DNA from: Meghimatium bilineatum
Lineage: Eukaryota; Mollusca; Gastropoda; Stylommatophora; Philomycidae
Direction of reading: 5' to 3'
Assembly (NCBI GenBank): GCA_034231615.1
Contig: CM067302.1
Coordinates: forward strand, 12,762,820 to 12,826,819
DNA length: 64,000 nucleotides
The first letter of the stretch is position 1; the number at the start of each line of letters is the position of its first letter. The notes under the pieces were generated by a model. The model was not told where the DNA came from. It worked only from the letters and a program-made list of their open reading frames with translations, and did not search any database. Below are positions 54,440-64,000 of this stretch, one piece after another. Both the position numbers and the translations under genes were made by a program.

Positions 54440-55105
54440 CTAAGTCTATCAGTGAGAAGAACTAAGTCTAGTAGGTGAGAAGAACTAAGTCTAGTAGGTG
54501 AGAAGAACTAAGTCTATCAGTGAGAAGAACTAAGTCTATCAGTGAGAAGAACTAAGTCTAGTAGTGAGAAGAACTAAGTCTATCAGTGAGAAGAACTAAG
54601 TCTAGCAGTGAGAAGAACTAAGTCTATCAGTGAGAAGAACTAAGTCTAGCAGTGAGAAGAACTAAGTCTAGTAGGTGAGAAGAACTAAGTCTAGTAGGTG
54701 AGAAGAACTAAGTCTATCAGTGAGAAGAACTAAGCCTATCAGTGAGAAGAACTAAGTCTAGTAGTGAGAAGAACTAAGTCTATCAGTGAGAAGAACTAAG
54801 TCTAGCAGTGAGAAGAACTAAGTCTATCAGTGAGAAGAACTAAGTCTAGCAGTGAGAAGAACTAAGTCTGGCAATGAACAAAACTAAGTCTAGTTGGTGA
54901 GAAGAACTAAGTCTATCAGTGAGAAGAACTAAGTCTATCAGTGAGAAGAACTAAGTCTAGTAGTGAGAAGAACTAAGTCTATCAGTGAGAAGAACTAATT
55001 CTAGCAGTGAGAAGAACTAAGTCAAGCAGTGAGAAGAACAAAGTCTAGCAGTGAACACAACTACGCCTAGCAGTGAACACAACTAAGTCTAGCAATGAGC
55101 AAAAC
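54440..55105. repeat. Tandem array, 22-bp unit, about 29 copies, with higher-order pattern
   Basis: ACTAAGTCTAGCAGTGAGAA plus GA; types TCTATCAGTG, TCTAGCAGTG and TCTAGTAGGTG (23 bp) recur in the same order in blocks starting near 54480, 54680 and 54890, i.e. ~200-bp higher-order repeats. Confidence 0.95.
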
Positions 55106-55109
55106 CAAT

Positions 55110-55395
55110 TAGTTATCAACCATTCAAGCAACCAACAAACCAACGTAGCCAACTAACCAACCAACGTAGCCAAGCAACCATCACACCAACCAACCAGCGA
55201 TCAGACCAAACAACAAATCCACTAACTAACAAACCGACCGATCAACCAACACGCAACCAACCAGCCAAAAACAAATCTACCAACCCTGCAACCAAGCAAC
55301 GAATTCAAGCAAACAGCCAACCAACTAACAGAGCCAATCTTCCTATCAGGCAACCAACCAACTAATCAGCCAACCAAACAACCAAGAAACTACTT
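55110..55395. repeat. Degenerate (AACC)n-type simple repeat
   Basis: CAACCAACC-rich for almost 300 bp, with no LINE end attached. Confidence 0.85.
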
Positions 55396-55794
55396 AACCA
55401 ACATATCAGCAGAATATAACGGTATCTATTTTTCATTAAGGTGTAAGTATTGAGTTACCGAAGTGGTAAAAGAATTAGTAAGATGGAACAGACTTGCGTG
55501 TTAACTAGATTTAGCAGTAATATTTTTCTCGCTAAAGGAACGCGTAAGAAGTGTAACTCACATAGAACATTGGTAGGAAAAAGACGGTCCTCGGGACCGG
55601 TCTTCGAAGCCATGTATTCTGGCCCGCAATGCTGATCTCACAGTAATAAATACGATGGTCTCAGAGATAAGAAAACACTTTATCGAGATTCAAAGGACTA
55701 ATAAAATATTATTCATTTGAGTAGCGTACAATGCAAAAAAGATTCAATTTGGTGCACCGATTAAAATAACGGGCTTTGGAAAGTGTACAGTGTA

Positions 55795-56095
55795 AGGGGG
55801 TGTGGGGACTGTAGGCAGTGTTCAGTATCTGCGGCATTCAGGCAGTGTGGGGAATTTGCGGCATGTAGGCAATGTGGGGAATTTGCGACATGTAGGCAGT
55901 GTGGGTTATTCGAGACATGTAGGCAATGTGGGGTATTTGCGGCATGTAGCCAGTGTGGGGTATTTGCAGCATGAAGCCACTGTGGGGTAATTCGGCATGT
56001 AGGTAGTGTAGGATATTTGCGCCATGTAGGCAGTGTGAGGAATTTGCGGCATGTAGGCAGTGTCCGATGTGAGGAATGTATGTAGGAGCGGTTGT
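55795..56095. repeat. Tandem array, ~27-bp unit, about 11 copies
   Basis: GCGGCATGTAGGCAGTGTGG plus GGAATTT, moderately diverged. Stop-free frames on both strands are artefacts. Confidence 0.93.
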
Positions 56096-56099
56096 TGGG

Positions 56100-56665
56100 A
56101 ATGTAGGCACTAGTTAGTGGGGAGAGTGTATGCACTAGCTGATGTAGGGAGTGTATGCACGAGCTGATGTAGGGAGTGTATGCACGAGCTGATGTAGGGA
56201 GTGTAGGCACGAGCTGATGTAGGGAGTGTAGGCACTAGCTGATGTAGGGAGTGTATGCACGAGCTGATGTAGGGAGTGTAGGCACGAGCTGATGTAGGGA
56301 GTGTAGGCACTAGAAGATGTAGCGAGTGTAGGCACTAGCTGATGTAGGGAGTGTAGGCACGAGCTGATGTAGGGAGTGTAGGCACTAGCTGATGTAGGGA
56401 GTGTATGCACTAGCTGATGTAGGGAGTGTAGGCACTAGCTGATGTAGGGAGTGTAGGCACTAGCTGATGTAGGGAGTGTATGCACTAGCTGATGTAGGGA
56501 GTGTATGCACGAGCTGATGTAGGGAGTGTAGGCACGAGCTGATGTAGGGAGTGTAGGCACTAGAAGATGTAGCGAGTGTAGGCACTAGCTGATGTAGGGA
56601 GTGTAGGCACGAGCTGATGTAGGGAGTGTAGGCACTAGCTGATGTAGGAAGTGTAGATAGTAGCT
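56100..56665. repeat. Tandem array, 25-bp unit, about 22 copies
   Basis: GTAGGCACTAGCTGATGTAG plus GGAGT. A long block (56210-56400) recurs at 56490-56650 including the rare ACTAGAAGATGTAGCGAGT variant, so a ~250-bp segment was itself duplicated. Confidence 0.95.
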
Positions 56666-56762
56666 CGGATTGGCAAGTTAGAACGCCAACCATTCACATC
56701 GTACTGACAATATGATTGTATGTATTAGTGTCACCGAACAATTCGACAATAGCTGATTAGCA

Positions 56763-57213
56763 TTATCCTGTAAGGATAACATGTATTTTATCGACAATAG
56801 CTGATTAGCAATATCCTAATCAGCAGCTAGAAAGTCACGGATAGACCAAGATCCGTCTACAGTCGTCATTCCATGTCCGAACTGTCCAAGGACATTTACA
56901 GCTCGAATAGGGCTCATTAGCCATCTACGAACTCATAATCAAGGACATAACTAAAATTGAATTTTCAAAAGTGGATGTAACAAATGGTCATCATCATCAT
57001 GTGATGGACGAACAACATTAACATTAGAAATATCCTGTAAGGATAACATGTATTTTATCGACAATAGCTGATAACAATATCCTGTAAGGATAACATGTAT
57101 TTTATCGACAATAGCTGATAACAATATCCTGTAAGGATAACATGTATTTTATCAACAATAGCTGATAACAATATCCTGTAAGGATAACATGTATTTTATC
57201 GACAATAGCTGAT
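56763..57213. repeat. 47-bp repeats with internal palindrome, split by unrelated DNA
   Basis: Unit AATATCCTGTAAGGATAACA, TGTATTTTATCGACAATAGC, TGATAAC. About 1.5 units at 56740-56825, then ~200 bp of other sequence, then four units at 57028-57213. TATCCTGTAAGGATA is an inverted repeat in each unit. Confidence 0.9.
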
Positions 57214-57424
57214 TCTATTTTCCTAATTTCATTTTTATTATAATATTAACGCAGTAATGAAATAAATTTGAGAATAAACTCAGAAAAATATTATAAAACG
57301 ACGGGACGTCGTAATTTTCCGCAGGTGCCACGACGTATGTGCTCTGGAAATCGTTATGTATAGTATAAACATGTATTAGCGTAAATGCTATTGGTCTGCC
57401 CAAACCCTAAAACATCAATCTCAT

Positions 57425-57720
57425 GGGAAAGAGCAGAGTATCACCTTCCAACTCCGCACACATGTACAACTTAACAATCACCTAAATAGAATGCAACCCT
57501 AAAACACTCCTGGGTGTCAGCTGTGCACACACCCCTATGAAACTATTGACTACCACCTTTTTGAATGTCCAGCGCTGGATGACGTCAGAAAAATGTTTCT
57601 CCCTCCAGGGCCAGATAAATTGAACACATTATATGGAACAAAACAACAGCTGACAAACACATGCAAATATCACACAATAGTATTGGGTCAAAGGGGATGA
57701 GCCCATTGATCACTGATTCA
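57425..57720 (+). mobile_element. LINE-H: C-terminal zinc-knuckle and 3' end
   Basis: With one frameshift, reads CQLCTHPYETIDYHLFECPA, LDDVRKMFLPPGPDKLNTLY, GTKQQLTNTCKYHTIVLGQR. CxxC...H....C is the LINE-H knuckle. The end GGGGATGAGCCCATTGATCA, AGCAACCA matches the ACCA-607 3' tip, linking the two. Confidence 0.8.
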
Positions 57721-57965
57721 GCAACCAGCCAACCAATCAACCAACCAACCAGCTAACCAACCAACAGCCTACCAAGCAACCAACCAAGCAACAAACCAAC
57801 CAACCAAGTAACCAACCAGCCAACCAACCAGCCCACCAACCAACCAATCAACGAAGCAATAACCAACCAACCAGCCAAGCAACAAACAACCGACCAATCA
57901 ACCAACCAACTAACCGACCAGTCAACCAACCACCTAACCAACCAACCAACCAACCAACCAATCAA
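57721..57965. repeat. (AACC)n tail of LINE-H
   Basis: About 240 bp of CAACCAACC/AGCC simple repeat continuing directly from the LINE-H end. Confidence 0.93.
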
Positions 57966-57969
57966 GTGC

Positions 57970-58295
57970 TATTGGTGACGGTTCAAATAATATTAACACA
58001 CAGTTATTAATGTAAATGCATTTGTTCTAACATGGTCATTCTTGCAGTTGTTAGTCCGTCACATGATGACCGTTTGTTGCATCCACTTTTGAAGATCGCT
58101 TTGAGTTACGTCCTTGGCTATGCTTTCTTAGATAGATAATAATCTCTGTTCATTCCGCAAGTCACTTAACAAACAATTCGGGCAACGGATGACCACTGTA
58201 TATGGTTTATGATCTACCAGTGACTTTCTAGATACTCTCCGCTATTTAACTGCTGCATTTCTCATCTGTCCACAAGATTCTGCACTCCTGTTCAC
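57970..58295. other. No gene recognised
   Basis: Spacer. Nothing supported. Confidence 0.35.
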
Positions 58296-58299
58296 TGTA

Positions 58300-58632
58300 T
58301 GTGTCATGTGACGTATTCCTTCCAGAACGTTGTCTTCCCAATGAACTCTCTGAACCTCTCTCTGTCTTGGGCGATGTGGCTTGCATTTTCTAGCGATGTA
58401 TTCATGTTATCTTTAATGTCGTCAGTCCATCGTCTTCTTGGTCTGCCCCTTCTCCTCTTCCCATGTACTCTTCCCTCCATTATTTGTCTTTCTAAACAGT
58501 TATGTCTCTTTATATGACCAAACAGGCGTAGTTTTCTTTTTGTTATTGTGTTTAGTAACCAACACTCTGGAATATTCAGTGTGTTTATAATATCTGAGTT
58601 TCTGATTTTATCCTTCCATGATATTCTATGTA
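58300..58632 (-). mobile_element. LINE-B C-terminus with open frame (114 aa)
   Basis: Minus strand 58304-58648: RISWKDKIRNSDIINTLNIP, ECWLLNTITKRKLRLFGHIK, RHNCLERQIMEGRVHGKRRR, GRPRRRWTDDIKDNMNTSLE, NASHIAQDRERFREFIGKTT, FWKEYVT. The best-preserved LINE-B end in the window. Confidence 0.88.
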
Positions 58633-58821
58633 TGTATGTAGACGTCATAAAGCTCTATGTAGTAGAACGTCTTGAGATGTATCTTGGTTTATTTCAAAGA
58701 CTTTAAGTGATGTCTTTAACAAGACCTTGTAGAGCTTCTTGTGGTCACATTCAGAATTTATGTCCTTCTGTAGATCACCATAGAGAAATATTAGTTCATG
58801 ATCTGGTATATGTACTACATG

Positions 58822-59089
58822 GGGATATTCCTGGCGTAATGGTTAAGCTGTTAGTCTTGTGATGAAGAGGTCATGAGTTCGAATCCGACTTGTAGCGTCT
58901 TGTTTGCAAAGTGGATTTTTTTTCGGAGATCTATGTGCATTATCACGTGAAGCTACAGAGTTACGTGCTATGAGTGGTACACTCGGCAGGTGGCGTGCCG
59001 CTTCGTTGAGAGTGACGGAGTACATATGGGAAACTGAGTACAGTGAAATCAATCCTCTACGACTTTTGAACCCTTTTTTAACACTTTGA
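58822..59089 (+). mobile_element. tSINE-1, complete copy with 12-bp target duplication
   Basis: ATGTACTACATG (58810-58821) and ATGTACAACATG (59090-59101). Head GGCGTAATGGTTAAGCTGTT with B box GAGTTCGAATCCG; body as at 16123; ends CCCTTTTTTAACACTTTGA. Confidence 0.9.
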
Positions 59090-59289
59090 ATGTACAACAT
59101 GATCTTTCCAGAAAATCTTCACCTGCATCAGAATAGTATCCGTTTTAGTGATAGCAGCTCTGTCAGAATAGTATCAGTTTTAGGGACATTGGTATCCGGA
59201 ATCTTCTCTTGCCATCTGATGTTCATAACTTTTCTGATACAAGTTTTGTGTGAATATGAGTGAGCTTTCTTATATCTCGTCTATACACA

Positions 59290-59862
59290 GTCCATGTTTT
59301 CCCAGCGTGTAACATTGTGAAGACTCGCAATTGCAACACTCAAATTAACACAAATGAGAAAGTTATGGCAAAGTAGTAACGACACTAAAGGAACCCTTTT
59401 AAGATCGTGTGTTTTCCCTGTGGCAATATATGGATTCGAGACTTGGACTTTAAACAAGACAATATCCAAATGAATAAATTCATTTGAAATTAAGTGCTGC
59501 AGAAAGATCCTACGAATAACAGAGAAAAAGGACAGAGAAAAAGGACAGAGAAAAAGAAGAATATCAAAGTTTTGAAATTACGGAAACTAAATGAAATGTG
59601 GCTTCTAAATACAATCATAAGAAGGAAGCTACAGTATTTTGTACACTTAAAGCGGCATGACGGTATTGAAAGACTAATTCTAGAGGGAAGAGTGCCAGGA
59701 AGGAGAAGAAGAGGGAAACTAAGAAGACGATGATCCGGCGACATCGACTAATGTATGCACATGTCTCTGACCAATGCAGGCATTCTTGTCCGGAACAGAG
59801 AGGTGTTCATATTATCCACGACGAAGACAACGTTCTGGAAAGAATATGCCACGTGATATATA
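59290..59862 (+). mobile_element. LINE-B-like RT C-terminus, broken, with tandem EKDR duplication
   Basis: In changing frames: VFPVAIYGFETWTLNKTISK, FEIKCCRKILRI, then an 11-12 bp repeat GAGAAAAAGGACA three times (59520-59555), NEMWLLNTIIRRKLQYFVHL, KRHDGIERLILEGRVPGRRR and KTTFWKEYAT-like end. Confidence 0.75.
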
Positions 59863-59884
59863 TAACATATTACTTGAAGTGGAA

Positions 59885-60232
59885 CCACAAATAAATGTTA
59901 ACTTAACTGCTATCGTCTGTTAACTTCACTGCTATCGTCTGTTAACTTCACTGCTATTGTCTGTTAACTTAACTGCTATTGTCTGTTAACTTAACTGCAA
60001 TGATGATGTTTATTGCAATATAACACACACATCTGTTATTGTCTGTTAACTTAACTGCATTGATGAAATTTATTGCAATATAACACACACATCTGTTATT
60101 GTCTGTTAACTTCACTGCAATGATGATGTTTATTGCAATATAACACACATCTACTATCGTCTGTTAACTTCACTGCAATGATAACGTTTTTTGCAATATA
60201 ACACACACATCTACTATCGTGAAGGTTTGTTC
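59885..60232. repeat. 22-bp repeats followed by a ~62-bp higher-order repeat
   Basis: CTGCTATCGTCTGTTAACTT plus CA, about five times, then four units that add TGATGATGTTTATTGCAATA and TAACACACACATC. Confidence 0.93.
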
Positions 60233-60237
60233 ATACA

Positions 60238-60705
60238 ATACATCACCATCATTAAGTGCCGTCTGCGCAACGAAGGCTGGCTGTAACGTATCTCCAACAT
60301 CTCCTGTCTCATGTCGTGGTAATGCACTCTGCTAGACTGTAACCTGTCCATCGTGTGATGTTATTCTCCCGCTTGTATCTCTGCCTACCTCTTTGCTCGC
60401 TTCCCTTTAACTTTACCCTATAGCAAGGTCTTCAATAAGGTGTTATGTCTTTTAATATGTTCAAAATATTTTATTTGCCTGATCTTTATTTCTCTTAGTA
60501 GTTCTTTCTTCATATTAAGTGTCTTTAGCACCTCTTTATTTGTTTTCTTCTCTTTCCAAGATATTCTCCCTATTTTTCTATATACCCACATCTCAAAGGC
60601 ATCAATTCTGCCTTCTAATTGTTTATTTAGTGTCCATGTTTCTGAGCTATACATTAATATATAATAGATGTCTCATTTTATAATTCTCATTTTTAACTTA
60701 TACAA
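60238..60705 (-). mobile_element. LINE-A 3' copy
   Basis: Minus strand 60418-60654: MYSSETWTLNKQLEGRIDAF, EMWVYRKIGRISWKEKKTNK, EVLKTLNMKKELLREIKIRQ, IKYFEHIKRHNTLLKTLL; the C-terminal end follows to the (GAT) tail at 60238. Its 5' truncation edge abuts the 22-bp array. Confidence 0.86.
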
Positions 60706-61405
60706 ACAATACAAACATCAATATCATACAATACAAACATCAATATCATACAATACAAACATCAATATCATACAATACAAACATCAATATCATACAATAC
60801 AAACATCAATATCATACAATACAAACATCAATATCATACAATACAAAAATCAACATCATACAATACAAACATCAATGTCATTCAATACAAACATCAATAT
60901 CATACAATACAAACATCAACATCATACAACACAAACATCAACATCATACAATACAAACATCAATATCATACAATACAAACATCAACATCATACAATACAA
61001 ACATCAATATCATACAATACAAACATCAACATCATACAATACAAACATCAATATCATACAATACAAACATCAACATCATACAATACAAACATCAATATCA
61101 TACAACACAAACATCAACATCATAGAATACAAACATCAACATCATACAATACAAACATCAACATCATACAATACAAACATCAATATCATACAACACAAAC
61201 ATCAACATCATACAATACAAACATCAACATCATACAATACAAACATCAACATCATACAATACAAACATCAACATCATACAACACAAACATCAACATCATA
61301 CAATACAAACATCAACATCATACAATACAAACATCAATACAATACAAACATCAATACAATACAAACATCAATACAATACAATACAATACAATACAAACAA
61401 CAATA
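60700..61405. repeat. Tandem array, 22-bp unit, about 30 copies
   Basis: AATACAAACATCAATATCAT plus AC; CAATATC and CAACATC subtypes, with some 15-bp and 5-bp units at the right end. The 326-aa plus-strand frame through it is an artefact. Confidence 0.96.
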
Positions 61406-61409
61406 AAAA

Positions 61410-61850
61410 CCATCCATACTGTCTTCCATACATATTTCATTTGTTTTGAAACTGATCTCTGTCTCATACCAATATGCCCTGCTATTCATTTATCACCATT
61501 GATAATTATTCCGTCCCATGTTCTGTTTTTAATTTCCAGTGATCTGTTTCTTGTCTCCGTCGTGTCGATGCAAAAGTTTTCTTTTATAAGTTTCTTCCCT
61601 GACTGCTGTCCGCTGAGCTGGAGACATCCCAGTCTATTATTTACTTAATTGTTACAAATTGTTTCAATTGTTGAATTTACATTTGACCGTTAACTTTTTA
61701 GTGTCCCAGGGTTATTTATCCAATCTTTCATATTATTGCCCGTGGCAGTTCGTGCTAGTTTTTTTTCTCACAAGTTCTGGTTAAATAAATGCTATTTTTC
61801 TGTCATGTTAAAATTTTGTTTATGTGTATCATACGACTTTAATATTTTGG
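61410..61850. other. No gene recognised
   Basis: T-rich spacer; possibly part of a decayed LINE on the minus strand (ETDLCLIPICPAIH on plus is not convincing). Confidence 0.3.
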
Positions 61851-62048
61851 TCCAGTTGTTACCAGTAATCATATTTTGGTCTAATTGTTGCCAGTAATAA
61901 TATTCTGGTCTAATTGTTGCCAGTAATAATATTCTGGTCTAATTGTTGTCAGTAATCATACTTTGGTCTAATTACTGCCGGTAATTATATTTTGGTATAA
62001 TTGTTGTCAGTAATCATACTTTGGTCTAATTACTGCCAGTAATCATAT
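61850..62048. repeat. Tandem array, ~29-bp unit, about 7 copies
   Basis: TAATTGTTGCCAGTAATAAT plus ATTCTGGTC, moderately diverged. Confidence 0.92.
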
Positions 62049-62144
62049 ATGATATTATGCGAAATCATGAGTAATACTTAAGAAACAACACTTTACTCCA
62101 AAAAACAAACATTTATCTACTACAAATGTGCAATAACCGTGATA

Positions 62145-62480
62145 TAAATCAATCAATCAATAAATAAATAAATCAATCAATCAATCAATCAAATCAAATC
62201 AAATCAATCAATCAATCAAGTTCCATGTCGAATGGCGTAGGCAATGAAGTTTCTCTACGACCCTCTGTCTCTAATGTTGTCAATAAGCTCGGTTGGTGTA
62301 CTTCTACTATGCCATAATACTTTTCCATATAGCAACTTTTCTCTTTGTCGTCCCCTGCTTCTTCTTTCCTTTTATCATTCCAGTAGTTATCAAGTGTTCA
62401 AGCTGTGTTCTTCTCATCACGTGACCTAGGAGAATTAACTGTCTGCCCCTAATGTTTAATATTATTGATCTTTTTACGCC
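62145..62480 (-). mobile_element. LINE-G: RT C-terminal fragment with (TTGA)n tail
   Basis: Minus strand: LGHVMRRTQLEHLITTGMIK, GKKKQGTTKRKVAIWKSIMA, then a shifted end close to LRHST. CAATCAATCAAAT at 62148-62218 is its tail. Related to LINE-F and LINE-C in the tail type. Confidence 0.7.
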
Positions 62481-62724
62481 AGGGTAAACACATTTACCAT
62501 GCTAAATAGATTACTAAAAAATCCGTTTGCTCTGGTGAAGTCTTTCTTCGAGTTAATATCAATAAATAAAAGATGACACTGCTGTAAAAATGTATGAAAA
62601 TAGTACTTACGTCGAACAGCGGTAGTGTAGTCTTAGTTGACTACGGCTACCAGACTATCACTGTGGGATTCTAACGGGAAAAAATTACAGCGCACAAGAC
62701 ATAATCATACAAATAACAGTATAC

Positions 62725-62765
62725 AGGGCACAATCGAAGTTTCGACCACAAGACCTATATCAAGA
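62725..62765. repeat. Dispersed GTTTCGACC motif
   Basis: AAGTTTCGACCACAAGACCT then ATATCAAGATAAC; compare 2903, 3029, 9915, 12848 and 36990. Confidence 0.5.
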
Positions 62766-62884
62766 TAACATGGGTATTTATATTAAACAAATCTTCGAGA
62801 AGGAACGACACCACTAACGTGTCTCAGCGAAATGTGGAAATCGAATCCGTTCCTCATTTCGCTAGGACACAATAGTTGTGTCAA

Positions 62885-63110
62885 TGATGTGTTCCGTCGT
62901 ATAGATGACGTGTACTTTTAGTCAGTGATCTGCACGGTCGTGTAGATGACGTGTACTGTCTAGTCAGTGATCTGCACGGTCGTGTAGATGACGAACTCTC
63001 TCTAGGCAGTAATGCTATTGGTCGATGACGTACTCGGTCGTGTAGATGACGTGTAGATGACGTGTAAATGATGTGCTCGGTGGTGTTGATGACGTGTGCT
63101 CTCTAATCAT
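62885..63110. repeat. Degenerate repeats of GTGTAGATGACG
   Basis: Units of about 15-60 bp such as CGGTCGTGTAGATGACGTGT recur five to six times with spacer differences. Confidence 0.7.
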
Positions 63111-63334
63111 TGAATTGTTTCATTGCTATTACACAAGACAATAAACTGACAAGTTTAATATCTTAGCTGGATTGTTACTACCAACATTTAGGGTACAGGA
63201 CCGTAAAGAATCTAAATTCTTAAGATAGGGTAGTCATTTCTGAATTGTGGGGGGGGGGGGGAAGTGTTTGGAGCTAGGTTCATGGCGGCACAAGCTTGAT
63301 AAACATCGGCTAGTCATAATTGTGTACTTTAAAT

Positions 63335-64000
63335 AATATAATACATTTTGTACGTTAATTAATATAATACATTTTGTACGATAATTAATATAATACATTT
63401 TGTACGTTAATTAATATAATACATTTTGTACGTTAATTAATATAATACATTTTGTACGTTAATTAATATAATACATTTTGTACGATAATTAATATAATAC
63501 ATTTTGTACGATAATTAATATAATACATTTTGTACGTTAATTAATATAATACATTTTGACGTTAATTAATATAATACATTTTGTACGTTAATTAATATAA
63601 TACATTTTGTACGATAATTAATATAATACATTTTGTACGATAATTAATATAATACATTTTGTACGTTAATTAATATAATACATTTTGTACGTTAATTAAT
63701 ATAATACATTTTGTACGTTAATTAATATAATACATTTTGTACGTTAATTAATATAATACATTTTGTACGTTAATTAATATAATACATTTTGTACGTTAAT
63801 TAATATAATACATTTTGTACGTTAATTAATATAATACATTTTGTACGATAATTAATATAATACATTTTGTACGATAATTAATATAATACATTTTGTACGT
63901 TAATTAATATAATACATTTTGACGTTAATTAATATAATACATTTTGTACGTTAATTAATATAATACATTTTGTACGATAATTAATATAATACATTTTGTA
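63335..64000. repeat. Tandem array, 26-bp AT-rich unit, at least 25 copies, continues past the window
   Basis: GTTAATTAATATAATACATT plus TTGTAC, with GTTAATTAAT and GATAATTAAT subtypes and two units lacking TAC. TTAATTAA is palindromic. No spacer at the right edge. Confidence 0.97.

Noticed and set aside
60668-61648. 326-aa protein with NINIIQYK repeats
   Set aside because: A 22-bp tandem array read through (three units are 66 bp, so the frame stays open). The non-repeat tail has no family resemblance.
63335-64000. Telomeric or centromeric end
   Set aside because: The unit is not telomere-like, and centromere function cannot be judged from sequence alone.

Overview
This is a repeat-dominated, AT-rich stretch of an animal nuclear genome. 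Evidence for this is a tRNA-Gly copy, five tRNA-like SINE families, many decayed non-LTR retrotransposons (LINEs), consensus splice signals around one exon, and tandem arrays covering very roughly a fifth of the window. The mix suggests an invertebrate; a mollusc such as a gastropod is my guess, but the sequence alone does not prove it. I see no bacterial operon, phage, CRISPR array, rRNA or telomere. Names used below are mine. LINE-A to LINE-H are reverse-transcriptase families. GAA-long (about 280 bp) and GAA-short (about 150-170 bp) are headless short retroelements with a (GAA)n tail. tSINE-1 to tSINE-5 are tRNA-headed SINEs. ACCA-607 is a 607-bp element with an (ACCA)n end.

Layout. 1-9 kb: LINE pieces (RNase H domain, LINE-C, LINE-D, and a LINE-A copy that keeps its YADD motif), a palindromic insertion at 2.8-3.1 kb, and 33-bp and 37-bp arrays. 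9-17.8 kb: LINE-D and LINE-B copies, a head-to-head tSINE-5 palindrome, a 33/66-bp array, and a dead LINE-B split by a composite tRNA-Gly plus tSINE-1 insertion. 17.8-25 kb: 34-, 25-, 40- and 34/67-bp arrays between LINE scraps. 25.2-25.83 kb: the only convincing host-gene piece, a first coding exon that looks like the start of a receptor guanylate cyclase (natriuretic-peptide-receptor type); its intron holds a GAA-short and a GAA-long. 26-36 kb: dense nested retroelements, notably a LINE-A carrying three younger insertions at 33.6-35.5 kb. 36.5-42 kb: 19-bp and 14-bp arrays, then about 64 copies of a 44-bp unit that grew inside the 3' end of a LINE-C copy. 42-50.5 kb: SINEs, the longest LINE-D reading frame, and 40/129-bp and 34-bp arrays. 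50.5-57.2 kb: 37-, 15-, 22-, 27-, 25- and 47-bp arrays. 57.4-64 kb: LINE C-termini, tSINE-1, 22-bp arrays, and a 26-bp array that runs off the window end.

The genes do not form a pathway. What ties the window together is a process. Several retroelement families each have their own simple-sequence 3' tail and leave 9-16 bp target-site duplications. Short segments, including pieces of retroelement coding sequence, have then been duplicated in tandem and in places grown into minisatellites. Nearly all long reading frames here are either LINE C-terminal fragments or stop-free tandem repeats, not host genes.
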